A stretch of DNA of 60,000 nucleotides from Membranipora membranacea (Eukaryota; Bryozoa; Gymnolaemata; Cheilostomatida; Membraniporidae), in NCBI GenBank assembly GCA_914767715.1, contig OU612070.1, positions 4,793,501 through 4,853,500 on the forward strand. The letters are read 5' to 3'. The notes under the pieces are model-generated. The model did no database searches and had not been told where the DNA came from. It saw only the letters and a program-made list of their open reading frames with translations. A program made the position numbers and the translations under genes. Below, piece after piece: positions 10,029 through 20,599 of the stretch; position 1 is the stretch's first letter; each line of letters begins with the position of its first letter.

Positions 10029-11516
10029 CTATACGTAAGGAACGGTGAGATTGTGACACACTCCATCGTTGTACCATGTAGCCATTCTGTCTCTATGTTT
10101 ACCTTCAAACGTACTATTGAGATTTGCCATCTCACACAATTGACAAGCTGAGGTTGAACGCCAATCAACTCTATATTCAGTGCGCCATTTATGATACTCC
10201 ATGTAGGCCTCGTTATTGTCCATCAGAGACTTGAGGTAGTGTCCTAAAGCTTGCACGGATTCAAAGTCATACAAGTGTATGAAGGATTTCGGCGGAGCTA
10301 AAGCATTGTATTCGTCTACAGAAGCACCGCCCACTACTACAGGCACAACATGGATATTCCATTCAAGTGCTTTGTAAAATTTTTCTGTGATGTAATCGGT
10401 GCATAAGCTGTTCTCGAAGCTTAGGAAGAAGTGATGGCCGCTGTGCTCCCTGTACTCACATTCAAGGTCTCCTCTAGGGCAGGGAGGTTCTTCGCCGCAC
10501 CTCCCATAGACCCTAACATCAATGTATTTTGATAGTTCGTCTATGAGTCCTAATCGATCATAATTATTTGACAAACAGTTAGATACATAGATGAAGGCAC
10601 CTTTTGTTTTTGTTTGCACAAGAGTTGGTATAAATTCTACTGGCGCTTCTAGCTTGGTGATTCGTGCGTAAGGTCTGTAAATGTCTGAGTCACTTCTATA
10701 AGTATCTGCGGCGTCCATATGCGGACCAAATTCTTCTGGCACACGATTCCATGACCAGGCGGGCGCCTCCATGGCATGTATCACCCAGGTCTGGGTTATT
10801 CTCACTGCCTCGGGTACGACTGGTACGGCTGAAGTACTTTGTATATCAAACAGCAAAACATTTGCTCGCTCCACATAGTTAAACTTGTTACACTGCTGTA
10901 CTACACAGTTTGTATATTCGCAGCCGTGGAAACCACCAACCAATAGTTGATCACGCCTCCCTCTCCACGCGAAGGTTTGGTATATAACTTTTTTACCTTC
11001 TTCAATAAGAAAATTATACTCAGAGTCATTTGACAACAGCTGAAGATGATTGCAGTATTCATGCTGTTCCGGGGTGTCATCTATTTTTTCCACCACCGGT
11101 TTGTGGTATCCTGTGCTCCCATTGCTGGTTTCAGGCAAGGATGTTACAGGCTCAGTGCCATGTGATGTATCTGTAGCCATGTTGCTCATAATAATGGCAT
11201 CTCTGACTATCAAGTTTCCCTCTTTCTCCTTGCCGATATCCTCATCTTTAGTGGGGAGAAAAGTTACTTCACTATAAGTTATATCTGTAACTATCTGTTG
11301 CTGCGGACCATTATCTTCATTTCTCAGTATGGAAGCAGCATTTCCATCAGCTAGGGAGAAAGTATAAGCTATGATACTTTCGTCTTCTCGAAGTAATTTA
11401 ACCATCTCAACCTTTTTGTCTGCTTGCTCCTTGTATATTAAGTAAGCACAGTTTATGATCGCCAGCGACATCACAGCACAGATAGCTAAGCGAATCATCG
11501 TTGAAACTTTTTGCAT
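10029..11516 (-). CDS. Alpha-1,3-fucosyltransferase (GT10 family), Golgi type II membrane protein
   Basis: An intronless 495-residue frame. Residues about 8-27 form one hydrophobic signal anchor after a short N-terminal tail (a second Met at residue 7 is an alternative start), followed by a polar stem to about residue 160. The catalytic part has the GT10 hallmarks: IYVSNCLSNNYDRLGLIDEL with YGRCG (acceptor and donor cluster), and from residue 367 FENSLCTDYITEKFYKALEW with VVPVVVGGA, the GDP-fucose-binding signature, then FIHLYDF. C-terminal Cys residues (ACQLCEM, VCHNL) resemble the conserved disulfides. It transfers fucose from GDP-fucose to GlcNAc in N- or O-glycans in the Golgi. Core versus Lewis-type specificity cannot be told from sequence alone. 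Length and motifs look intact. Confidence 0.93.
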   Translation of the reverse strand: MQKVSTMIRLAICAVMSLAIINCAYLIYKEQADKKVEMVKLLREDESIIAYTFSLADGNAASILRNEDNGPQQQIVTDITYSEVTFLPTKDEDIGKEKEGNLIVRDAIIMSNMATDTSHGTEPVTSLPETSNGSTGYHKPVVEKIDDTPEQHEYCNHLQLLSNDSEYNFLIEEGKKVIYQTFAWRGRRDQLLVGGFHGCEYTNCVVQQCNKFNYVERANVLLFDIQSTSAVPVVPEAVRITQTWVIHAMEAPAWSWNRVPEEFGPHMDAADTYRSDSDIYRPYARITKLEAPVEFIPTLVQTKTKGAFIYVSNCLSNNYDRLGLIDELSKYIDVRVYGRCGEEPPCPRGDLECEYREHSGHHFFLSFENSLCTDYITEKFYKALEWNIHVVPVVVGGASVDEYNALAPPKSFIHLYDFESVQALGHYLKSLMDNNEAYMEYHKWRTEYRVDWRSTSACQLCEMANLNSTFEGKHRDRMATWYNDGVCHNLTVPYV

Positions 11517-11825
11517 GTCTTCTCTACTGGACAGACTTTCTAAATGTGTTAGTTAACCAGCTCTAAAGTTTTCAGGTCATAGCTGACCCAATAGATAAAT
11601 GTCCAATCAAAACATCTACATAGAACAGTCACAGGCTGGGGTAAAGGGTGTGTCAGTTTTGTTATCTGTCCTCAGGGTCTCTTTTGATGTGGGAGACTAC
11701 CAGCATTTTAAATTCATGTATTGGAACTGCTAATTTAGATGAGAAGATTGTTGAACATACTGGTACTGTAAGCCCAATGAACTCCCTCTTCATTGGTCTA
11801 CCGTATGTGTGGTTGAGGTCTAAGC

Positions 11826-12010
11826 ACCCACCTACCTCTGCCGGTCAGAACAATCATGAACTGCAATATCTTGTAGCCATCAACAATATTATTGACGTAT
11901 TATCCATAGAACCAACTCATTCGGAGCAAAAAGGCTCCTTTAATATACTGTATGCTGGGTACGTAGGTGCAGCATGATGGATTAATTTATTCATAGATGT
12001 AATCTTCGGA
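11826..12010 (+). repeat. Diverged dispersed repeat, copy 2
   Basis: Same block order as 8523-8708 (CACCCACCTACCTC, GAACAATCATG, GTAGCCATCAACAATATTATTGACGT, CAGCATGATGGATTAATTTATT). It is in direct orientation to copy 1 and lies just upstream of the fucosyltransferase start. Confidence 0.6.
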
Positions 12011-12461
12011 TATTTGTCTAATGCTGGCGCCTCAGAAAACCCTGTCTCTGAGGGCTTTATTTTATCAGATCCAATGATGACACGTAAAGAACTACGCTAG
12101 AAGAAAATTTTACAATGACATAATACCTTTGTTTTTCTTAGTTGAAATTTCCAACCCTTAAAGGTTGATCGGTTCAACATGTCATAAATCAAAACATCTA
12201 ATTCTGCTCTAATGAAAACATTTTTATATACAGCAGACTTTGTTTAGAAACAGAGTGTTGTAGTTGTCTTCACAGGGTCAGAGAGAAGACAACTTGACAA
12301 ATGTATTCCCTAAATTAATGAACAACTAGATTTCATTGGGAGCTTTCTTCGCTATTTCCCCACAGGTTGTAGTAGATAAAAGGATGATCATTTGCATATG
12401 GCAGGGTATGCACACGAATAGAGATCTTATAGATCCCATCATTTTCATTATAACATTTTTT

Positions 12462-13360
12462 TAAGGTAGTCGTTTATTTTTGTTTATTCTTCCTTTAGTT
12501 TGCTGACACTGGCACTTTTGGTAAAACGATTAAAACCTATGCACCGAGATATAAACCAGTCATCAACGAGAACTGTTCTCATATTTTTATAGTGGGGAAG
12601 GTGGGTGGGGCAAGCACAAGTAAAAAATCTGACCTACTGCTGGAGAGGGGCCAAAGGGTAGGAGGGAGGGTGTGACTGTTTGTAGAGATAGTAGATAAAA
12701 ATAATAAGTATATGAATTCCTTTTGTATCATAAATATTTTAACTACCCTAAGTGATAAGATGATATTACCTGCTAATGTCCTCCTATCAGTATTTTCTAT
12801 ATGAAGGTACTGATTAGCGAAGTTCTCCGGTACCTGATATGGGTCATGTCCATTTGTCAAGCCAACGTACATGAACATTGGAGGTGAGGTTTTGTCCTGT
12901 ACCACCTACTCGGGACCAAGCTGTGTCATAGGCAGGCAAACAAGCACATTTATTGAAATGTTATCATCTAGAAATATTACTCCAAATAATCTCGTATTCG
13001 AAGTAAGTGATTGTTTTTGATCTTTCTGATTTCTATTGCTGTGAAAATATCTGGATGTTACAGCTTTTTGTGACAGGCAAATGGTAAAACTGGATTCCCT
13101 GGGACAATGTCAATGGAAAAGGGTAGACAAGAATGATAAATTGGAAGAGATGAAAGGATGGATCAAGTCTGCCTAGTTTACCTTTTCATCAATGATACGG
13201 ACTGCTTCTTCGTTAAAGACAATTTCAGAGAATTCACCAACCCTGCTGAAATCGGGAGTCGTATCATTCAAAAATTCCAAGCCTTCGTACGTAATGTTTG
13301 TACCCCTATCAGTGCGAATATCAATAAAAGGAATAGCATTCAGTGATCCAATATCTAAAT
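12462..13360 (-). pseudogene. Inverted partial copy of the arylsulfatase segment (two exons)
   Basis: On the minus strand this repeats the plus-strand segment at about 2990-4124, introns included. Exon a' (13321-13182) gives ITYEGLEFLNDTTPDFSRVG and EEAVRIIDEK. Exon b' (12896-12770) gives SPPMFMYVGLTNGHDPYQVP and ENFANQYLHIENTDRRTLAG. Exon b' is one base longer than its counterpart and is in frame. The acceptor before exon a' reads TG instead of AG, and the homology stops near 12462 before the next exon, so this copy cannot make a sulfatase. It shows what the 1-nt deletion did to the other copy. Confidence 0.8.
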
Positions 13361-14340
13361 TCTAAGAAGGCGTTGATCATATTCAGTGCAATGATAATTG
13401 ACGGACAGGGTTCAAACACCAGCCAAGGATGAATGAATTCCCACTGTGAGAATGTCAGGGGAGCCTCTCATTAAATAGTGCAAATGGTATCAGAAAATGT
13501 TAACCCGTAATTAAAACAAGATTCAGTTCCTGTATGGATTGAAAATGTGTTAGGATATCCCTTAAAATGTCTGCATGGAGGATGGCTTTTTGCTCTATGA
13601 TTAACAAAACATAACTCTGCTGGTACCTCGTACTGGATTCAACATTCAACATACACCATATTGCTCCTTAATCATTACTTATAACTTGCAATATTACAGA
13701 ACAGTTTCTCAATTGTCGGTAGGCCCTACCCAAGATCTTAAATATATATTCAATTTTTAAAGTTGAAATAAATCACACAGATAATTATTTTATATGTGAT
13801 CCGAAAACTAAGGAACTAAGAAGAATTGCCACATAACACTCTGATCTTCATTTAGCCCTGAAGCCCTAATCAGTCATTCAATTTCATGTGTAGGCCTACA
13901 CTAGCCCAATCCCTAGTACACAAAAGCAAAGTCCACAAAACTCACATCATTCATTTCAGTTTCAACTCAAATTGACCTGTTACCAACCCACCACAAATCT
14001 CAACACTTGACCAATTAAATGGTGTTTCTCTAATCTTCTTTTTATTTCTGTTTTCAAGGACAAGTACAAGCTAGTACACAATCATAAATAATAATTAGTG
14101 ATAATTGACTCACACTGGTGCGAAAACTTGTCTATGCTTGCTTGCAGACAACCATAGTAGGTATCAAAGCATCTGTTATTTGGTAAATACTCTTCCTGAA
14201 ACATCTCAAGATGCCATTTACCTGTGAAAAGAGGAAAGTGACATCATATTAAATATCTTATAATCATGCTTCGAATGAGTTGCCCACTCCTGAATCGAAC
14301 GAAGAATGCTTACAATTGCCATGATGGTAAAACTTTAAAC
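13361..14340. other. Gene-free intergenic stretch
   Basis: No exon-like frames, RNA genes or clear repeats were seen here. Confidence 0.4.
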
Positions 14341-14345
14341 AAGAA

Positions 14346-14402
14346 CTGCCGTAGCCGGGACTTGAATCCGGGCCTCCCACATTGAAGCCTTTGTTACTAT
14401 AT
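14346..14402 (-). repeat. tRNA-related SINE remnant (B-box half)
   Basis: On the minus strand TAGTAACAAAGG...GTGGGAGG is followed by CCCGGATTCAAGTCCCGGCTACGGC, a good T-arm and pol III B-box (GATTCAAGTCC, 10 of 11 to consensus) with an acceptor-like CTACGGC. The 5' half that should pair with it is missing, so it is not a working tRNA gene. A related A-box-containing piece is at 34769-34831. Confidence 0.5.
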
Positions 14403-15875
14403 TATTCAATTCAATTCTCCAATTCGAATTAAGAAACGCATACCAATGCGAAAGGAAGCAAACCTAACGGCCTCACTTCGAAGTATGGGAACACAGTGAT
14501 TATAAAGTCGTCTCACTGCGATATCGCGATGCGAGGTATACATAATGATCCGTTTCCGTGGGCCCAGAAAGAACTTGTGACAGTCATCTGTCGGGAGGAA
14601 AATTGATACGGGAAAATGTATGACTTATTCTCAACAATGCATACCCAGTAAAATGCTTGGATTGCCTTTTGAATCTTACAATTGTAGCATATCTTTGGAA
14701 TTAATCAATATCGGCGTAAAAAATTCATTTTGCGCCAAGTTTACACTATCCGCACTATATTAGGTCTATGGTTCAATAAAAAACTGACTTTTACAGAAAT
14801 TCTATGATGGGTGATGACAAGTTTATAAAAGTTAAATAATTTCGAGCATTAGTGATGTTTTCCACTTTGTCAAAATAAAATTGTACCTGGGAAATAAAAC
14901 GGAGTAGTAATGGTGTTACAAAAATAACCCAGGACCTGTGTTCACTAGCATATGAAGTGTGTATAAGACATGAAATATGGATTATGAGATCCATGATTTT
15001 TTCAGAAAGATAGATAAATAGATAAATATGAATTTCAGGATGGAAAACATAATAAAGAGTTGCCTTCATTTTGTGTCATGTTATTATTATTCAACTACGA
15101 CCTCAGTATCACTATAAAAAAATAAATGAAATTTAATTATTTCAAGTTTGGCTTTTTTTAAATAAAAATATTTCAATGTAGCCTATCATTCCTTATTGTT
15201 ACAGGCCATTCATGCCGAGAAGATAGCCTTAGAATCTATGTCGCTACTTACCAATCATATGAGTGGAGTACCCATTACTCTTCAGCTGTTCAGGAAGCAG
15301 AGTTAGGTCGAGGGGTAGCCCTCGTGCACGTGCTCTTCCTATTGGTCCGTTCTATATATATATATAGATATAACAGATTCGAAAATGCAAAAACCCGGGA
15401 TGAAGAGTAGATTATCTTCCCCTGTTACAGATGAACACTAAACTGGGTCGGGTGAGTGGGCAGGCTGTCTGGGTTGGGTGTGTGGACAGGCTGGGTAAAT
15501 TTTATGTTAAAGTTCCAGAATAGCTGGCGGAAGGTGCTTGATGCAGCACATCTGAGGGACGACCAAGTTCGTTTGCACCTGGTGATGTTGTTGATTAACT
15601 TTTCTTTAATATCAAAATGCAACGAAGATGATCCAGGTTCGCTCAACAACATTGTGTTGATTTGATGGCCTGACAGATATTTATATAAGTTTATTCTTAT
15701 TTAGATCATATACAGAAACTGCTAAGTCACAGCTTAGCAGACAACCTGCCGAAGACACCACTTTGTTACCACAAGAAATGTTACACATCATACACTAGCA
15801 AACAAAACCTCTCAAAGTTCAGTGTAACCAAAACTCAGCCTGATAGCCCTCAGTCTCCTACAACTAGCGCTTCTA

Positions 15876-15906
<31 letters not shown>

Positions 15907-16230
15907 GTATGTATAATTTGATACTAACATAAATACTTGAATTATCAAGATCTTTTGGTAAAGAAGCTTTTTTCTAGTTTAACTAGTCACTAGTGATTGT
16001 TTGATGCTTAAAGTAAGTAAGCCATAGGCTAATTGGATCACTTATCCCAAATGCTTTGACAAAGTTGCTAAGGTTTAGGTTATTTGACACAGCTGATGGG
16101 AATTTGACAAGTGCGTTTCAACATGGATGTGCTAGAGAATAATTAACCAGCATAGGTTTTCCCCTCATTGGAAAATTTAAACTTCTGCTTGTAGGTTACT
16201 TATTTCAAACCTGAATAATGTAACCAGTCT
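14403..16230. other. Intergenic stretch with (TA)n tracts and a dispersed repeat fragment
   Basis: Holds (TA)n at about 15352-15372 and 15876-15898. A short block around 15375-15445 (CAAAAACCC.GG, TATCTTCCCCTGTTACA, AACACTAAA) recurs at about 20120-20195. No gene was recognised. Confidence 0.4.
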
Positions 16231-16365
16231 ATCCATAGAGAATACCGTTACCTGGAAGTCATCCCCTTATTTATTGTGATGCATATGCTGATGTGCAACT
16301 CTTCTGCACAAAGATGTGATATTTCTTTCCAATGTAAAATACTGGGGAACATTCAAAATCCAACC
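16222..16365. repeat. Direct duplicated segment, copy 1
   Basis: Shares CCAGTCTATC, ATACCNTT.CNT.GAAG, GCATATGCTGATGTGCA, AGATGTGA, ATTTCT.TCCAAT and AAAATACTGGGGAACATT with 16890-17015. Diverged, no coding meaning seen. Confidence 0.6.
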
Positions 16366-16889
16366 AAAAATTTTCATCCTGTAGGGTGCTGCACTGCATA
16401 AAATGGTGGTTCGAGTCTGATGTATTAAAAAAGAAAAATACCATTGTCATTATTGCCAGAAATAAAAATATTGAGACATCTGTAATCATCGACTATGGGC
16501 GAAAGATCCAAAACAGGGGAGAAAACCACCATTTTGCAAAAATTAAATTTGTTTTATGTTTTTCTGGTGAATCTTATAGAGATTCTAAATTTATTTTTTA
16601 CACCTGGATATATATCATATCAATGCATATTATTGAAGCATTGAAATTTAATATTTATTGTCGTAGGGAGAAACAGGCCCGAAGAAGTCCCAAAATCTTT
16701 TGTTTCACCCAAAAACATGGCCGCCCCCCAATTATTTTTCTTTCCTACCTTGATATTCTTACGCAGGACAAAATTCCCCTCTATTTGATATATGATGTTG
16801 CTTTGTTCCTTCTTATATCACGAACCGTTAGAAAAAAGATGATTTGTCCATTGACTAGGTTATTTATTTATACCAGGAAAAATGTAACT

Positions 16890-17015
16890 AGTCTATCTAT
16901 ACAGCATACCATTGCTTTGAAGCTGGTCCCGTATTTTTTGTGACTCTGACTCCAAGCATATGCTGATGTGCAGAAGATGTGACATTTCTGTCCAATTTAA
17001 AATACTGGGGAACAT
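16890..17015. repeat. Direct duplicated segment, copy 2
   Basis: Second copy of the segment at 16222-16365, in the same orientation, with about 530 bases between them. The intervening sequence is open on the plus strand (16386-16943) but looks low-complexity and AT-rich rather than protein-coding. Confidence 0.6.
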
Positions 17016-18255
17016 TTTTGGCGATGCCACTAACTGCAGCCTCGTGCAGGCAAACCGGCTGTAAATCTGATATAAATATTTCACCTTTAAGTATCTCAGC
17101 CTCCAATTATTTCCCCTAAATAATTTGGATATTGATTTGGTTTGACCTGATACCAAATTTGGGATTGCAACACAAATCATCTCAACAATTTAGATGCTTT
17201 TAAATTGTTTTTTTCATAATTATGAGACATTTTTATATTTAACATTTATTTTGAAATTTTATATTTTTATAATATGTGTTTTAGTATTTATAAATAAAAT
17301 ACTTTCAAATATTTAAATTATATTTGAAAATCTTCTTTCACTGTTATAGTTTCTTTTCTTTTGGTGGCAATGAATTTCTCAAAATGATTTTGATTGCCAA
17401 ATAAAGTATTAAAAATTTAAAATAAATAAATTAAAATAATCTTTTTTCACCTGAATTAACGACATTGCTTTGAAAAGGTTTGCAAGCTATTCTTTAATTC
17501 AACTCTCAAATATTAAACTATGGAATTTTAAATCACAAGTATTTAATTGTATCACCCTCTCAAAATAATTTGACCACCAATTGAGTTATGGTGATGAAAG
17601 GTGTGGCGTTCGCTGCGTTGTCTCCAACCATCACTCGTTGTATGATTGTAGAAGGCTTATTGTTGACGATCCCAGTGTGTTGGGAGGGGGATGAAATCTG
17701 TAAGCTGTTGATCCGCATAAATATTGTCTACCTTTGCCCACACTTCTCAGCTGTATGGCAAATTATTTATTTATTTTACTGCATTTTTTAGTGCAACTTT
17801 TACATGAATTAAACAGCCAAACGATGCCGAGAGCATATTGCACCACGCAGTACAATGAAAGAATACATTTTGATGTGGTTTTTAGGGCTATTGCGATTAC
17901 GATGCAGACACGACTTCGAGCTTTGACTTTTTCTCTGTTCCATGGGCAAATAAATTCGTCATTCATCATATTTAATAATCTAAAGTTAAGTCAAGTTTTT
18001 TTTGTGAAGATAGTTTTTCCCCAGAGAGTTACAGACCTAAATTTTTTTTTAAACGTTCTCATATACAAAGTTGACTTTATTAAGCATAGTACAAACATGA
18101 AATGCCAACAAACTGGCACTGCGTATCAGTTTATCCCGAATTGTGCACCGCTGAATGCCTAAAACACCTTAAAAACCCCTTAAGTCGGCTTTTTGGGCGA
18201 TTTGAGGAAAACTGTTATGCAGTTACATATTCTGCTGGCATTTCCTGTTTGTACT
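17016..18255. other. AT-rich stretch without recognised genes
   Basis: Very AT-rich between 17180 and 17560, with many TTTAAA/ATTTATT runs. The open frame at 17734-18162 lacks domain features, and I do not treat it as a gene. Confidence 0.4.
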
Positions 18256-18259
18256 ATGC

Positions 18260-18645
18260 TTAAAGGGCAACCAAGGTTTCAAACAACTTCTCATTGATGG
18301 CCATTGATTAATAGCAGATTGCACCTTCTGCATGGGGAAAAAGACAAAATATAATTCAGATGATTATTCAGCCAGAATTCTTGTGAAACATTTCTTCCAT
18401 CAGGGTACTCAAACTCAGCTAAAAGAGAATACCACATAGCAGTTTCCTGTTCCTGTTATTATTTAGCCTGTGCTCTATAATTATTACAGCAAAGTCTTGG
18501 AACCTCCCCTAAACTGAAGTGTTACCCAGCTTAGAGTCAGCAACTACTTTGAGTTTTGCATCGCGTAATGCATAAAGCTGATGCTGCCCAGCACATTATT
18601 TGCTACCCATTAATGCATTGCTGCGAAACCTTGGTTGCCCTTTAA
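18260..18645. repeat. 21-bp perfect inverted repeat (TTAAAGGGCAACCAAGGTTTC), 344 bp apart
   Basis: The arms are 18260-18280 and 18625-18645, exact reverse complements. The second arm lies at the start of the reverse-transcriptase remnant. They could be ends of a small insertion or part of the retroelement. Confidence 0.8.
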
Positions 18646-18649
18646 TCAA

Positions 18650-19483
18650 AGCAGCTTCTTATGCTAGAACTTTAAAAAGAAATTTGTCTGGTCTAAGCAG
18701 TGGTCCTTTTGACAGCATATGTATCTACTATTCAAATGACCTTGCAGTACCAGGCTTTAAACACATTAAATATGCAGACGATGTAACATTCTACACCACA
18801 GTTACTTCCAACTTGGAGTCGTCTGCTATTGCTCCTGCTATATTATCCACCCAAAAATGGGTTGATGAAAATAGTATGCTGCTAAACGCTGAGAAGTCAG
18901 AGTTGATGAACACCTGCCTAAATTATAAGCACAACTATAGTGATGATGTTGTTGTTGATGATGCATTGATGCAACCTAATGCTTTCACCAAATTCTTGGA
19001 ATTTTTATTGATGATAAACTCTCTTTTAATAAGCATATCGATACATTAGTAACAAAATGTAACACACGATTGTTTTTAATGCGTAAATTGAAATTCATAG
19101 GTCTTGACAGCGATGGCTTGAGGACTTTTTATCTTAGCAACATCCGTCCCATTATCTGTTATGCCTCGCCTGCATGGTTTACCCTCATTGGTGACACAAA
19201 CTGTGAAAGATTAGAGCGTCTCCAGCGCTCAGCCTCAAAGATTATACTGCCTGATCATGACTATGAAGATCAGCTAGGAATGTTACGCATTCCCTATCTT
19301 TGCAGTTTTCTCTTTGATAGCTCATACAGTCACTTCACAAAGATTTTAAACGATGAATCCCATCCACTTTATAGTCGCTTAAGTTTTAACAGTAACAGAA
19401 CTTCCTCTCGAGCCAAACAAGTATTCTGTCCAAAACGATGCAGAACCACAAAGAGGTCTAACAGTTTTTTAACTATTTTATGA
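18650..19483 (+). mobile_element. LINE (non-LTR retrotransposon) reverse transcriptase remnant
   Basis: Frame one (to about 18995) contains a degraded GxxxGPxxxIxIYxNDL-like stretch, then KYADDVTFYTTV, the YADD polymerase motif C, and an ILSTQKWVDENSMLLNAEKSE helix (thumb-proximal). After a 1-nt shift near 18996-19000 a second frame continues with GIFIDDKLSFNKHI, TRLFLMRKLKF, a LRTFYLSNIRPIICYASPAW block and LERLQRSASKII, typical of the C-terminal region of Jockey/CR1-type LINEs. The endonuclease and N-terminal fingers are absent, so it is a 5'-truncated, frameshifted fossil. Confidence 0.85.
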
Positions 19484-20230
19484 CCTATCATGATAATGGT
19501 CTTGTGTATCGTACTTAACCGTACCTAACTGCAGTATATCCTTTTACTTATGTATTTTCAATTTTGCAGCTACCAGCTGTTAACCCACACTTACGTACAT
19601 TCGATATCATCTCGTATACATGTGTATTGAGTATGGCAGAATGTAATACAATACAATTACAACAATTGCAATTACCTTTGATGCTCTGTGCTGATCTTGA
19701 TACATTTGTTATACAGCTTAAAATTGGGGTATGTGTGAATACAAATATGAAATTTTTAGCAATCAAATTTACCTCGGCCATCCATATTGCTAAAAACAAC
19801 CTTTTTGACCTCATTATTTTAATAAAATGACGCAGCGTCATCCAATCACATCTTTGATGAGCTGTTAACGATCAGTTGCTGGGCAGCTTTCCAACGGTGT
19901 ATAAAAAGTTGATGAAGCAGACCCCTGTGCATTTTGCTCCGAAAAAGGGTGATTGGCAATCATTTTGATCAACTATATAATGTTGAAATCACGATTAAAG
20001 TGTTTAGGAAAGCACAAAAAACCGCTGTGCATATCGAAGTAATCTCATAGAAATGAACAAAAGAATTAAGTTTATTTGCACAAAGACACTATTGAATAAT
20101 ATAAATATACGTTTTCAAAGTACAAAAACCCAGGGTCTAGAAGGGTTTAGACTCTAGAGTATGTTATCTCCCCTGTTACATGTTAACACTAAAATGTTTT
20201 TTTTCTTCCTAAACACTATTGAACTATAGT

Positions 20231-20315
20231 ACAAGTATGTTCCCTCTGTGGTGGCGGCGCCTCAATACCAAACATTTGCAATATCCCTCCGCAACCACAG
20301 AGGGAACATACTTGT
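20231..20315. repeat. Hairpin with 22-bp perfect arms
   Basis: ACAAGTATGTTCCCTCTGTGGT at 20231-20252 is repeated in reverse complement at 20294-20315, with a 41-base loop. It is probably a very short MITE. Confidence 0.85.
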
Positions 20316-20599
20316 TCTAATTAATCTAACTAAACTCCCAGTTGTTCTGAATATTTGAGTAATACATTACTCTTGTCCATTTCACACCAGGGATCGACAC
20401 TGCAATTAAAAACAGCAAGGCAGGCTGTCTGGGATGAGAGCAGCCATGGCAGATGGTCAGTGATGGGTGTATGGTGGGGAGACAGTCTGAGAGAGAAATC
20501 AGTTATCCACGATCAACCTTTCACACAGTTGTTGAGCAAAATTTTCGATGTGTTGATCATCGACAGCAGGATTGTTTGTGAAATTATACACAATTAAGA

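Noticed and set aside
10664-11277. Plus-strand frames across the fucosyltransferase
   Set aside because: Antisense shadows of the GT10 coding sequence.
16386-16943. 185-codon plus-strand frame
   Set aside because: AT-driven composition, no recognisable domain, no splice or promoter context, and bounded by a duplicated non-coding segment.
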